A DNA stretch of 64,000 nt from Hippophae tibetana (Eukaryota; Streptophyta; Magnoliopsida; Rosales; Elaeagnaceae). The translations under genes were made by a program, and so were the position numbers. The notes under the pieces were generated by a model. The model did not search any database and was not told where the DNA came from. It was given only the letters and a program-made list of their open reading frames with translations. Where the stretch lies: assembly GCA_037013495.1 (NCBI GenBank), contig CM072809.1, positions 6,471,001-6,535,000 of the forward strand. Direction: 5' to 3'. Of the stretch, positions 1 through 12,990 are shown in pieces. Each line of letters starts with the position of its first letter. Positions within the stretch are counted from its first letter, which is position 1.

Positions 1-1450
1 AATTCTATCATCTTCTTTTTCAAGTATATTAAGTAATGTACCCATTAAGCTCTCACATAAATTTTTCACGTTGTGCATGACATCTAAGATATGACAAATA
101 TATAGGTCTTTCTAGTATAATGATTCCCAAAATATTGAATTTTTATTCCAACAATCATGTTCTAGTCATTGAGTAACTTATTCATTTTCATCCTCTTTAA
201 TTAGTTGACCTCTTTCATTTTCTTCCATTAGTGAGTATTCTTTATTTCATATTTTCATATCATTTGAATGTCATACCATTCAATTGCCTTAATATCTTAA
301 CCCTTCGTAAAAGGTCTTAGTGCAAGATTATGAACTTCTTCACCATCAAAAGGTTTCTTTTGGCATCTAAACTTGTGTTCAAATAGAAAAAATCTTCTAT
401 GTTTTTTATAAGACACATTTCATCCATGAACAAAATAAATTGCAGAAGTATCATCGCTATAAATAAAGCACTTTATATAACCTTTTGTTACATGTCCTAA
501 TAAGCTTTCATAGGCTATAAAATCATTAATTATTCATAAAAAAAACCTCAAGTTAAAGTATTTATCCGTATATACGTCATAAACATTTACACCATTATTC
601 TCTAACATCTTTAAGTCATCTATTGAGGGCCACAAATACACATCAATATCAACTCTAGGTTGTTTTGATCTTAAGATCAATAATGTTAGCATCATGAATT
701 TTCTTTTCATACACAATCATAGAGAAAGGTTGTATGTTACCATACTTACTAGCCGACAACTATATCTAATACTAAGGAAATTGTGTGGATTAATTTCATC
801 AATATCAATGGCAAGACCAAGTTTACGCGAATCAGATTCAAATTGAGGGGATAACTTATCTACTACTTTTCAATTTGGAAAATCAGATGGATGACATAGC
901 ATCCTATCATCAAATTGATTATTTGAATGTCACGTCAACATCTTTGATCGGAGGAAAGTGCCAAAGAACCTTTACAGGCACGCCTTTCTTAGGTATTGTC
1001 TCATTTATAGTATGCTTTCATCTTGATTCTTTACGCATCGAATAATCATCTAATGTTTCATATTATTTCCTATAAAGAATGCAATCATTTGGATAAGTAT
1101 ACAATTTATGATATTTCATGTCAAATCGACTAAGATATTTCTTCACTTCATACATTGAAGATGACAACTCATTACCCTCATAAAACATATCTATTAGTAC
1201 ATTTAGTAATTTTGTGAATCCCTTACTAGAAAACCCATTTATGCCTTTATATTGTACAAATGAATCAATCTCGATATTTTAGTGTATTTCTTGCATTTTG
1301 GATACAACGAATTTTTGGCATCTTCTAAAAGTTTTTATAGGTTTCAGGATCATCATTATGTAGTCCATCTTCTTCTATATCATGAAACATATTTTCTGTT
1401 TGTATATTAAGTCTAGAATACCTATTTTGATAAAATATATATATTCCATT
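1..1450 (-). pseudogene. TNP2-like CACTA transposase remnant
   Basis: Two blocks are clearly recognisable on the minus strand. At 534-716 a 60-codon stretch contains DIDVYLWPSIDDLK and NGVNVYDVYTDKYFNLR, the hallmark of the Transposase_21/TNP2 core. At 1-97 another stretch contains DVMHNVKNLCESLMGTLLNI, a conserved later block of the same family. Between and upstream of these, frames with weak resemblance are broken by many stops. In an active element the protein binds the subterminal repeats and cuts the CACTA ends. Here no open frame longer than about 60 codons survives, so no active enzyme is made. The remnant continues past the left edge of the window. Confidence 0.82.
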
Positions 1451-2504
1451 CACATCCTTATTTATCTCTTTCTTATGAGTATTATCAATATTTTCTCAAT
1501 AATAATACTAACAATTATAATTTTAAAAAACATCTATGGATAAAGTGGTACTTAATCTCATCAATATCATGAAATTTCTCATTTTTTATATTTAACACAT
1601 GATATCAAATTATACTGATTTCATTATTATTATTTCTACAGGAGAATTCCAAGAAAGTTTCAACTCCAAAAGTATAATTATACTCGATTTTACACTTTGT
1701 CATTGCCCATTTTTTATTAATAACATTAAACATATTAAATATGTATCAAACAAAATATAAATGTATTAATCATCAATATATTTCAGAATTTATTGCATAT
1801 AAAATTAATAATTAAATTATTAAAATATCAATCGAAAAATAAATAAATAAATAAATAAATTAACAATATATAATATTATTTAATATAATAATAAATTTAA
1901 GAAAATTTAAATTCAAAATAAATTAATATATATACAACATGAAATATATATATATATATATATATAATACATGATAAATTAAAAAAAATTAAATTCAAAA
2001 TAAATTGATAGATATAAAACATAATATATATATATAATACATGATAAATTTTAAAAAATTAAATTCAAAATAAATTAATATATATAAAACATGAAATGTA
2101 TATAGATATACATAAAATTGATTAAAATAAATAAATAAATAATATATTGTCTCTAAGTTTGAATAAAAATAAACAACTTACATAAAATAAAAATATATAC
2201 AAATACCAATAACACATAATGTGCATAAAAGTAAAAAATAATTTTATAAAAATTAAATAAAAATATAAAAAAATCAATCATCAGTGTAAAAGAATTCATA
2301 AATATACTTACAAAAATAAAACAATTGAGAAAATGAAGAAAAAAAGTATTTGATAAGTGAGAAAATAGAGAAAAATAAAAGAAAGTGGTGGTCGAAAATG
2401 GACAAAATAGCTTGGAGATAATACATGGGTGCATGAGAGAAAATGAGAAGATAGAGAGAAAAACTGTTGGAATGTGAGAGAGAGGAAGAAAAAAAAGACA
2501 CATA

Positions 2505-2665
2505 GTGTCAATTCGACGTGTCATCTGACATTATACGTGGCATGTTGCATCAATAATACGTGTCAACCGATGCAAAATCACGTTAGTATTGGTTGACACA
2601 TAGAACCGACACTACATTCAGTATGTCGGTACTGTAGTGTTGGTTGACATGTCAATTGATGTTAT
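2505..2665. repeat. Subterminal repeats of the CACTA element
   Basis: Several diverged copies of a motif around CGTGTCAACCGAYG and ACCGACACTA occur in both orientations. They include GTGTCAACCGATG, GGTTGACACATAGAACCGAC and GTGTTGGTTGACATG. Such repeats are the transposase-binding region of CACTA elements by family knowledge. The same core recurs much more regularly at 52340-52690. Confidence 0.7.
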
Positions 2666-2818
2666 TTTTTAAATTTTTTTTAACTTTAAGTTTATTTAAA
2701 GTCAATTTTTTTACTTAAACGAACTTATAATTTTAAGTCGGTTTACTTGCATACTGACTTATAATTCATTTTTTTTAAATCAACTTTAAATTTTGACTTA
2801 CTCTTTATTGCAATAGTG

Positions 2819-4600
2819 AAACTATACACTTCAAGATCCCGTTACTTTGAGGGTAATGTTAGAGGTAAATATATCTAACATTGATTAATTACAATACGTA
2901 GAATTGAAGAACAAATTTTTCATATGAAATTTTACAAAATTTGGTATATATATCATATACATATTTTTATATTATTGGTCACATAGTCGTGTAAATTTAT
3001 AGTGATTTATGAAACTAGTAGAACATTTGAATTAAATTTCTTTTTATCAAAATTGTTACTAGATAAAAGTTGTTACTATTATGATAAGATATTGTCTTAT
3101 CGTGATAAGTCTTACCGTAACACTCGATGCCAATGGTAAGCATCTCTATACTAAGACAATACCTTAACTCATTAGGTCAATGTTTTACTACAAATTTTAT
3201 TTTTTTATCAAATTTGTTTCAAAATAAAATTTATTTTTATTATGGTAAAATATTGTCTTATCGTGATAAGTTTTCTCCAAATATTGGATATCAATAATAA
3301 ATAATTTCACATTAAGTAAATACTTTTTCATATCAAACTAATATCTAGTAAGACTTACTCATATCATAGTAAGTTTTATCTTTTAAGTAATTCAATTTTT
3401 TTGGGTAATTTTTGCATATGATATATACATTTGAAATAAAAGTAATAAATCACGGTCAAATGATAAAATGGAAAAGCGGCTAAAAGGAATGCATGTTCAT
3501 TGGAACCATAATTGAATATGTTCAATCGAAAATAAGTTCATTTCCTTAGTGGTGTATACTTTTTTAAAATTCAATTAAAGAATTTGGTCTTCTACATAAT
3601 AAAAACAAAAATATTTGATATTATTAAATATTTTACTAAAACTACAATATATGTTAAATCAAGAAATAAATTACTTTTATCATATTAAATATGTAATTTT
3701 ATGTAATATTAATGATGGAAAAATATATTTTTATACAATAAGAATCTATTTAACAACTTTTGTCTATGTATCACGTAATGTATATAGTATCATATTTAAA
3801 ATAAGACCGAAAAATTTAACTCTCTGTTAATGATTTGAATTATCTGCCTCACTTTTGTTATATTATTGCAAATTTTACAAATAAAAGTAGAATACATAAA
3901 ATTTTTTAATATTTTCTTATGATTTCTGCTATATATTAGCTATTTTTTCTACTGGGTGTTTGTAGATTCTAAGTGATATTTGTAATAATACACCTAAATT
4001 GCACAGAAAAACTGTACTGCTTTGTAATATATCAGATGCTGCAGGAGTGCAAGGTGACCGAAATGAAAATGAAAATGCATAATGCCATCAGCCCATCATT
4101 ATGTCATCATCGTAAGACATTTTTAAAAAATATGAAAATACGTAAGATAATTGTACCTAATTGTCATTACATAATTTATTGATGCTTTAAATATTTAATT
4201 GCAAATTAGATATGTCTTACCCACAAAATTATTTGAATACACACAAAATATAAAATTTGAGTTGAGAGTGCAATTATTTAAAAAATAGTAATAGTATTTA
4301 ATGTATTTATACAACATGGTGCATATCACGCCGTGGCTTGGCAAAATATTTCAGGATTTTTTGTTTTTTGTCAATGGATTTTTTTTAGATGATAATTTAT
4401 AAATAAATATTTTAAGTAATAATATTATAGTGATAATTTTATATTATTTTTATTGTATTATCATATATAAATAATAATTGATAAATATATTTAAAAAATG
4501 ACGGCTTTTAACTTTTATGCTATCTTTATTATATTTTCAGTTATTTTTATGTACAATTGACATGTGTTAGTGGCATATACAACAGGTAAGTAACATCTTA
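2819..4600. other. AT-rich intergenic DNA, no gene seen
   Basis: Short open frames here have low-complexity translations without family resemblance. At 3080-3360 a phrase close to TATTGTCTTATCGTGATAAG recurs with diverged copies and inverted partners, suggesting an old small repeat that I cannot classify. Confidence 0.5.
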
Positions 4601-4609
4601 AAAAGTAAA

Positions 4610-4920
4610 TTTTTATTCTACACCTTAAATCCTAAACCGTAAATCCTAAATCTCAAAACCTAAAATCTTATTTAGAAAAATAATAATTTTAACTCTTAAC
4701 TTTAACCCACAAATATAACATTAAGCCTTATTTAGTAAAATAATAATTTTAATCCTAAACCTTAACACACAAATATAATCATAAACCTTAAATTTCCCAA
4801 ATCTCAAAAACCTAAACCTTATTAGAAAAATAATAATTTTAATCTTAAACCTTAACTCACAAATATAACCCTAAACCATAAACACTATTTAGAAAAATAA
4901 TAATTTTAATAATATATTTT
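4610..4920. repeat. Degenerate telomere-like and short tandem repeats
   Basis: The stretch is rich in CCTAAACC, CCTAAATC and CCCTAAACC words, which are variants of the plant telomere unit CCCTAAA. They are interleaved with four copies of a phrase close to TTAGAAAAATAATAATTTTAA (about 4672, 4733, 4824 and 4889) and copies of CTTAACYCACAAATATAA. The organisation is an irregular 60-90 bp higher-order tandem repeat, not a clean telomere array. Confidence 0.6.
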
Positions 4921-5904
4921 ATTTTTAAGTAATAATTATTTAAAAAAAATAATGATTTCAATAATTTATTTTGTTTAACAAAAAATAATAATTAAATAAT
5001 ATTATTTAAACTTTACTGAATATAATGTTATTAAGTTAATATACAATATTTTTCATTTATTTAATTTATAAACCAAAAACTGTAATACTGATTTCTTCTT
5101 TGATTCCAGTGATCAAATAGAATAAAACTGTTTTATTTCCATTCTCATTCTAATTCTCATTCTGAGTCAATTACGTGAAACAAATGTCATCTTATAGAAT
5201 ACAATTGGAAAATATTGAGATGTAAAGTGAGTTGTCTTAATATATCTCATGATTTATTTGATATATTTAGCGGAGATGGAATTAAAAATATATTTTTAAG
5301 AGATTGAAGTTTATTTTTTATACAAAATAGAGACACACATTTAAATATTAAGAATAAAAATATATCATGATATAGATACACTAAGATACTATAACTACGT
5401 TGGACTTTTCTCAATAAAAGATAAAAACATTCATGTCTTGTTACGTTAGAAAATTATAACTTATAACAAAAATTATCTAACATCAAAAAAGAATAAAAAA
5501 TATAATAATTTAATAAGTATTTATATCACACATGTATAAGTGTTAAAACTAAAATTAAAAAAATCATATTAAAATATAAAGAGTAAGATATGATTTAGAA
5601 TTTTAAGCTTGAGAGTACATTTAAAATACATATTATTAAAAAAATAAAAGACTAATAAATATACACATTTTTTTGTATACTTATTTCATCGATTTTTTAA
5701 ATGATGAAATAAAATAATTTTGAACATTAAAAAAATAATTGAAAACTATGGATAAATATTAAAATTTCCATATTAATAAAGTTTGAATAATATAGTATTA
5801 GATAATTGAAATTTAAAGTTAAATAAGATATAAAAAAAACTTTGAATATATGGATTATATAAACTTTAAAATCTTTAATTTGAAGTTTCTCCGCATACTT
5901 TTTT
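4921..5904. other. AT-rich intergenic DNA, no gene seen
   Basis: No conserved coding blocks, RNA genes or clear transposon ends are visible. The only longer open frame (about 5727-5927, minus) runs into the Mutator-like element and has a low-complexity translation. Confidence 0.5.
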
Positions 5905-6814
5905 GGGTTTTTCTCTATAAGAGCCAACTTTTAGACAATAGTTTAAAAATAAGCATAAGTTAGATTTTTTTTAAAAATAGGCAAAATTTAACCTTAAACT
6001 TGAAATAACATTTTTTAATTAATTTTATTTTAAAAAAATAAAAAAAGATATGTTAACTCTATTTTACAAAACATAATTATTATAAACATAAAAAAATATT
6101 AAGATATTATAAATTTATATAATACATTATTATTATTATTATTAAATATAATTATAATATTAATTATAATTATGATATAAAAAATAATTAAATTATTAAA
6201 AAAAATTGTTAAGTCTCGCAATTCAACTTTCTAAAGATACAATATAAATATAGAACATTATATTTCAAATTTTATATGAAAATATTATCTAATATAATAT
6301 TATTATAATTACTTTTATTATTAATATAGTAAAATATATAAATTATATATAATTAATTATATTTTAATACTTAAATAAAGTTATTATTAATAAATATTTG
6401 TTATTTTAGTAATAATTAAAATTATAATAATATTAGATATATGTGTTCAATGTAATCTATTTTTTAATTTTTTAATCTTAAATAATTTATTTTTTTAAAA
6501 TATCAATAATTTTAATAATTTAAAATTTAAAATTTTATAATTTATTATTATTATTTTATAATAAAATTTTGATAAGTTATTTGTTATAAAAAATTATATA
6601 TTATTTATTATATAAATATAAATTATTTTTATTATTTTTTATTAAAAAATTAGATTAGAGAGGTGAAGGACACAGAGTTAATGGGAGTTAGAAAAGCAGA
6701 AGATGACCGACAAATTGTTCATTAACTTATAATATATATATTTTTAAATTAAAACTCAGATTAGTCTTTTTTTTAAACTATCTTATAAAATATGTCATTT
6801 ATGGACAAAACCAC
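5905..6814. mobile_element. Mutator-like element (non-autonomous MULE), copy 1
   Basis: The ends are imperfect inverted repeats: GGGTTTTTCTCTATAAGAG at the left, and on the opposite strand GTGGTTTTGTCCATAAATG at the right, followed on both sides by a shared ATAGTTTAAAAA-type block. A perfect 9-bp direct repeat, TACTTTTTT, flanks the element at 5896-5904 and 6815-6823, as expected for the Mutator superfamily. The right two thirds (about 6230-6650) match the right arm of the larger element at 61669-63148 almost word for word, for example ATATTATCTAATATAATATT and GATAAGTTATTTGTTATAAA. There is no coding capacity. Confidence 0.85.
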
Positions 6815-6823
6815 TACTTTTTT

Positions 6824-8870
6824 TAATTTTAATTCTTATAATTTTTGACACTTGCGTTATCATGGATTAAATTTAAATATATAAAATATTTTTAAATTAC
6901 ATTAACTTAAGAAATATTTTTATATAATATATATTATTATAATTTCATATATGTAAGTAATTAGTGTTTGTCAAATACGTAAACAAAAATGCACTTGTTT
7001 AGCCATTTAGTTACTTTTATGCATCTACGACTAATTTTATGTGTGTAATTAATTAATGTTTATTAAATACATGAAAAAAATTACATTTTATTCATAATTC
7101 ATTTATGTCAATTTTATCTACATGTTTACTAAATAATATTAAAATATACAATAATCTATCAAAATATGTATAGAAAAATTAAACACAATATATTATTGCA
7201 AATAAAATATTTATTTAACATTATAAATATACATGTAATTAATTTTTTACAAACGTTTTGGTCGAGCCAATATGTTTCGCCCCAAGGGATGGATCTAGTG
7301 GACTGTGGTGAGTTAGAACCTCTAACTTGAAAAAATATATTATTAATAAGACATTTGTTTCATCCTATTGTAATAAAATGATTGTTATTATTATATATAA
7401 GTAAATAAAATAAAATAATCAATATAATCTTTTGTATTTTAAAAAATATTTTACATTTATCTATTATATAAAATATAATTTTATGTACCATTATATAATT
7501 TATAACATAAAGTTTGATTGGTCCTTATTCTTACATGAAATAAATTAAAAATATTTTACATTTATCTATTACATAAAATATAATTTTATATAAAACTATA
7601 TAATTTATAACATAAAGTTTGATTGATCCCAATTCTTATATGAAATAAATTATGATTCCGAACCAATTTGACCTCCTAGAAAATTTGACATGTCTTAACC
7701 CTTGAATGAATTTACCTAATGAATTTATGGTTGAAAGTAATCTTATCATCACTTTTCTTTCTATTAAAATTTTATATTATAAATAATCACTTTTTATTTT
7801 TCTCGATTTTATGTTTATTTTTTCCTTGTCTCGTTTAGGTATATTTGAGACAAAATAGAAATCTCAAATTATTTAATATCATTATCATCGAAGGATTTAA
7901 ATGTCAATGATATAATCAACATTATCATAATATTATCACTTTTTTGCATATTCTAACATCGAAATGTGATATTCATATCTTTTAGTTAAAATGTCAAAAA
8001 ATGTTGAGAGTGTCGCGACATTATTAACAAAATATCATTGTTGAAAAAATATTGAGAAAAAATCATTTTTTTGTAAGATATTATAGATATTCTCATGAAT
8101 TATCAACAAATATTGATAAAGTATCATTTCATATTAATTTACTTTTAAATTTATCTATTTATATATTTTTATCTTTAATCAAAATATCATTTATCTAGGA
8201 TAATATTTTATATTTCTTTTCATATTTATGTTTTATTTATACTATTTTTTTAAATTTAATTTACTAGTTTTATTTATATAATTTTTTTTCATAATTTAAA
8301 TTTTAGTACATACCGGTGAGATTTATTTATTTATAATAATATTATAAATTATAATCTAAATAGTTATTTTAGATTTTAACTAATTATTCTAAAATATTTT
8401 GATTAATTAGTTAACTTATCGATCACAATAACTTTTATAATTATATGTATTAAATAAGAAACTAGTTCAAAATTATAAGTGATCGACTATTTTGATAATT
8501 AATAAAATTTTATAAATGAATTCTATGATTTTGATAGAATTTTTGAAGTTATTTAAAAAAAATTAAAATTTTCATTAAAAACGATAATGTTTTTAACATT
8601 TATGTAAAATTTAATTCTTGACATTTATATCAATATCAATATTTTAAATCTTGTTTGCATTTTATCACATTAAAACATAAATATGATAAGATATGATGAG
8701 TTTATAAAATTAATAAGTTCTAATGTATTTTTATTTTAATTTATACCTGCATTATAGTAGAGAAAAAAAAGAAATTATTGAAATTGAATAATGAAACATT
8801 TTAAAGCATATGTTATTAGTATATGCTTCCGAAATAAATCACTAGGTAAATTTATTAAACCCGAAACAAA
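6824..8870. other. AT-rich intergenic DNA with one local duplication
   Basis: No gene is recognisable. The region includes the 105-bp tandem duplication at 7441-7652. A cluster of AATATTGA/TATCATT-type words around 7860-8130 suggests an old MITE, but I could not find its ends. Confidence 0.45.
7441..7652. repeat. Diverged 105-bp tandem duplication
   Basis: Two head-to-tail copies both contain ATATTTTACATTTATCTATT, then a shared block ending in ATAACATAAAGTTTGATTG, then TTCTTAYATGAAATAAATTA. The spacing between corresponding bases is about 105. The copies differ by scattered substitutions, so the event is not recent. Confidence 0.8.
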
Positions 8871-9369
8871 CAGTCATGAGGGCGAGCGCAGGTAAGACCG
8901 TAAGAGACGCCCTTATTGATCGCGTGGAGATTAAAACAAAAAAAACTAGTTTTTTTTTTCTTTCTTATTTAATACTTTATCACTGCATGGTGATAATGGT
9001 CCGACTGATGGAGTTCCAAAAAGGACGACGGACTATATCTATATGTAATTTGCTCTTCACCTTTATTTATTCATTCAACTTCAACACCTTCGTGTACTCA
9101 AACTCTCCTTCTCTGTCTCTCTCTACAATTTTTCCACCTTTTTTTTCTTTCTCTATCCTATTCTGCATTTCTTGTTTTGATGCGGATTTTTCTGGTTTCC
9201 TAGTGTGTCCAAACCTCTCTTTTCTATCCTTTTCGAACAAAGAAAATAAATTTTCGATTTCGTCTTCCACTCTCTCTTTTTTTAACACTTCCATTTGCTA
9301 TTATCCACCTGCCTTCCATTTCTGCTAATCTCTCTCTCAGGAAAAAAAAAATACCCACACACTTCAGAA
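8871..9369 (+). promoter_or_regulatory. Putative promoter and 5' leader of the HIPP gene
   Basis: This stretch is less AT-rich than its surroundings and becomes strongly CT-rich from about 9100 (TCTCTGTCTCTCTCTAC and similar), as plant leaders often are. The start codon lies at 9370. A long open frame across 8876-9328 looks like a by-product of the CT-rich leader, because its translation is low complexity. No firm TATA box could be assigned; TATATCTATAT at about 9034 is a weak candidate. Confidence 0.4.
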
Positions 9370-10706
9370 ATGAAGGTCTGGATTCACCCCCCTACTTTTC
9401 AATTTATAATTCTCTGTTTTAATAGCATATTCTATCTTTTGGTTTAGATTCTTGAAGAACTTTAATGGGTTTGTTTTCGTTTTCTTTCCCTTCCCCTTAA
9501 TTTTTCTTACCTTTAACTTTGTCCTCTGTTTTTTTTAAATATGAATCTAAAGCATGGTGGTTGATTAGTTTTGCTTTCAATATTTCAGATTTTTGGCTAA
9601 ATTGAATTTTGGGATTCTTTAATGTAAATGGGTTCCCGGTAAATCATGGGTTTCGCTATATGATGTGTTAAATTTTACTCATCCTTAAGAGTAGACTATC
9701 CAGCTAATTAGAAATTGTTTGGATTTAGAATTTGGCTTTTCGCCAGATCATTAAAAAAAAACTTAAGCTTTCTGGGTCTCTAAATTAGATCTTTTGGTGT
9801 GATTGGTTTGTTCTTGCAGAAGGTTGTACTGAAACTCGATTTGCATGATGACAAAGCCAAGCAGAAGGCTTTGAAGACAGTCTCTAATCTTTCAGGTAAC
9901 AGTGATAATTGTCTGTTTAATTCCATTAAAAAAAATTATTTTTGGGGTAAAACAAATGATTTTACCAAAGGAACATGCTTTAGAAACGTCTGCTATATGT
10001 TTGTCTTATTGTCTCAATGAAAACCAGTAATTGGAAGCTATGTAACCTTCCCCTTCTGGGTTTCTTAAAAAACAAGAGAAGGCAAGTATACTAGAACTGT
10101 ACAGAGTTGTCTTGTAATTCTGGGGTAGGGTATAGCAGTTCAGTTAGTTCTCTTTAGAAACACTTTTAGAAATGTTCTTGGCCATAACCAAATGGTTCTG
10201 GATCAAGTTTATCTTCTAAGCTATTTATTTACAAGTAACTCTGTAGTTTATTGCAGAGTTAAGAAAGCAAGAACTATGTATTTAGTCTTTAACACTTAAC
10301 AGTATTGGAACTTGCAGGCATTGATTCCATTGCTATGGACATGAAGGAGAGGAAACTGACTGTGATTGGAAGTGTTGATCCAACAAAAGTAGTAAGCAAA
10401 TTGCGAAAATATTGGGCAACAGACATAATCTCAGTAGGTCCTGCCGTGGAGCCAAAGAAAGAAGAAGCAAAGAAAGAGGAACCAAAGAAAGAAGAAGCAG
10501 GCAAGGAGGAACCTAAGAAAGAGGGAGAGAAAAAGGAAGAACCTAAAAAAGAAGAGGCTAAGAAGGAAGAAGAGAAAAAGAAAGAGGCTCCCCCAGACCA
10601 TGTTTTAGAGCTTGTGAAGGCTTATAGAGCCTACAACCCCCAAATGACTACATATTACTATGTCCAAAGCATGGAAGAGAATCCAAATGCTTGTGTCATT
10701 TCTTGA
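9370..10706 (+). CDS. Heavy metal-associated isoprenylated plant protein (HIPP)
   Basis: Three exons, 9370-9375, 9820-9895 and 10318-10706, joined at GT-AG introns, give 156 residues. Exon 1 codes only for Met-Lys; the joined start [17 protein letters not shown] is the usual start of this family, which fixes the ATG. Residues 1-70 form one HMA fold ending VSKLRKYW. The central part (about 72-117) is a lysine/glutamate repeat of PKKEE and AKKEE units. The tail [16 protein letters not shown] ends in the CaaX box CVIS, predicting farnesylation and membrane attachment. The metal-binding CxxC of classical HMA domains is absent: the loop reads LDLHDD. It is therefore a metal-site-lacking HIPP whose metal role is doubtful. 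The family acts in heavy-metal tolerance, stress and pathogen responses. It resembles the HIPP39 type, but the exact member is not certain. Confidence 0.93.
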
Positions 10707-12990
10707 GCAAGCTTCCCAAAATATGGGATATCCGAAACTCGTCTATGTCATCATAAGAGGCAAAATGTCAAGAAGGTAGGAATTCTGTATATAGAGATGG
10801 TGATGCTCCATATATTACAATGTCTAGACATTATTAAGGTGTGTAGAGAGAGAGAGAGAAAGAGAAAAAATAAATAAGTTTTGGAATTTGTTTGAATTCA
10901 AAATTTTGATTCAAAATTCTTGGTCCTTGAAGAAAGGTTTTTACATAAATAACTTCAATGGTTTTTTACTGTGGTAGTATGTATTTACAGCAACTGTGTT
11001 TAATTATTATATTTTTTACATAAATTTGCAACCATTGAAACCACTTAGAAATTACCAAGGAAAGGGTATTTCATTTGTGGTGTGAGTAATTTTATTCATT
11101 TGTGGTGTGAGTAATTTTATTCATTTGTGGTGTGAGTAATGTTACTTTTAGAGTCTCTAGCTCATGGTGGGTCATGCCACTTTTTATGTGAGGTCATCAA
11201 CCTTGTAGATTTGCTTTTCTTTATACATAAAAATATGGTCCCAGTATTAAATGGTCGGTTTGAGTAATCATTTTCTTCAATTTAAACCTTCTATTTTCGT
11301 GATATAAAAATATTACAGTTGGATAGAAAGTTTAGCTGATAGAATTTTCTATTGTGTGAATCATGGCTTGTTTGAACTAACATGTAAAGATTCACTCTAA
11401 GCCTTCGTGGCCATTCTTCTTTTCTTTTCTTTTTGTGTTAAAATCTCGATATAAATTTTGATTTCTTTTACACAAAATTATTTAATTAATTAATTTACAT
11501 AATAAAATTTAATTATAAAAAGATATTTACCTGTAAAGTAAAATAAGATTTGGATACTAAAACTAATTGAAGTAACTTAAAATTGACCAAACCTCGTAAA
11601 GTGTTTACTCTTTGTTTTTAGGTTCAATATTCTTATCTCTCTGCAGTCAGTTTCTTTCTTTTCGACCCAAATCACAGTTGATGATAACATTATCTGTTGC
11701 TTTAATTTAATAAAGTGTGATTTAACAAAGAATAAAAAGTACACCTAATTGTTTATACATTGCACATGAAGGCACTTAGGCAAATATATATTAAACTGTA
11801 AGGTTTTTGCTCTCTTATTAAATTATATGCATCATGTGATATCTGAAAACGTTATGTGATCAGTTATAAACTTATATATATATATATGCCAATATCATAC
11901 CTATGTCTGTATTATTCTGTCTGTCATGTTAACGATATTGTCTTTAACTTCTAGGCCTCCAAGAAAGACCCAAAAAAAAATAAAAAATAAAGCTCTAGAT
12001 TCAGTGCATCTTTTTTAGAGGAAAGTAATGCAAGTAAAGTTGATTCAAACGCGCAGCCATCTTTATAAACTTTTACAAACAAAAAATTACTGTTTTAATT
12101 GTATTATTGTGTAATAAAATGTGTTAAACATACACACTTCAGCAGCGTTAGTTTGAACTTTATTTTTGACATATATATATATATGTATATGCATAGGTAA
12201 GCGTGCAAATATTTATTTTAAAATAAAAATTTATTTTTATATATTCTTTTATTTATTTGAAAAATATTTTATTGTTTTTGGGTTATTTTTCTCGTGTTCA
12301 ACTTGATGAACCATTATCCATAATGAACGTATAGTCAATGTTTTATGCTTAAAAAAAACAAAACTTACTATTTATATAAAAAAAAAACAAAAATAGGTAT
12401 GAATTAGTTATTTTTCTTGGATTTTTTTTACTGTGAATTTACTTAATTGTTACGAAATTATCATCTTCCTTTTCAAAACAAACTAATCCACACTCAAATA
12501 AATTAACACTTATTTTTATTTGGGCAAGCACGTGTCACTTAAGTGCCCAAAAAAATAATGAGTATTTTTAACTATGTGTTTTATGAAATTATTCATTAAT
12601 TTCATTTTATAATCTTATACTCTTTTGTCCCTTGTGGAAAATAAAAATAGATCGAGAAATTATTAATTATTTTTAGATTATAGGAAGATAATTTACTACA
12701 AATGAATAGAATATAAGATTATTAAAATACTAAAAATATATAAATAACCAATACAACAATAATAATAATAATAAATAACTCTTCTTCCCATAAATAGCAA
12801 TATGTATTTCCAATGTCGTCACTCTATTCATTATTGTAGGCTATTTGTTTCTTTTGAAAACTTCTCCAACTACTACGCAACTTTTATCTTGAAATAATCC
12901 TCTAAACTTCATTTGATTATTGATTAATTTCAGTCGTCATTAAATATATTTTATTTTGCTCTTTTTAAGCAAATAATATTATTTGCAATT
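10707..12990. other. HIPP 3' region and AT-rich intergenic DNA
   Basis: The first few hundred bases after the stop are likely 3' UTR and contain a GA-rich run near 10845-10868. Beyond the small tandem repeat at 11071-11145 I see no gene, only microsatellite-like TA runs near 11874-11887 and 12172-12183. Confidence 0.45.
11071..11145. repeat. 25-bp tandem repeat, three copies
   Basis: The unit TCATTTGTGGTGTGAGTAAT plus TTTAT occurs at 11071, 11096 and 11121. The first two copies are identical, and the third is identical over its first 20 bases and then diverges. It lies about 370 bp downstream of the HIPP stop codon. Confidence 0.9.

Larger units (their letters stand above)
1..2818 (-). mobile_element. 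CACTA (En/Spm) DNA transposon, one end plus decayed transposase
   Basis: Read on the minus strand, the element begins at 2818 with CACTATTGCAATAAAGAG, which has the CACTA signature. A subterminal zone of short repeats follows at about 2505-2665, then AT-rich DNA, then TNP2-type transposase remnants from about 1450 down to position 1. The other end lies outside the window, so the 3-bp target duplication cannot be checked. The same overall plan (CACTA tip, then repeats with the core CGTGTCAACCGAC) is seen in the complete small element at 51773-52784, which supports the call. The element is dead: the coding part is full of stops and frameshifts. Confidence 0.8.

Noticed and set aside
8876..9328. 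150-codon open frame upstream of the HIPP start
   Set aside because: The translation is a low-complexity Phe/Ser/Leu-rich product of a CT-rich leader; no start context or family support.
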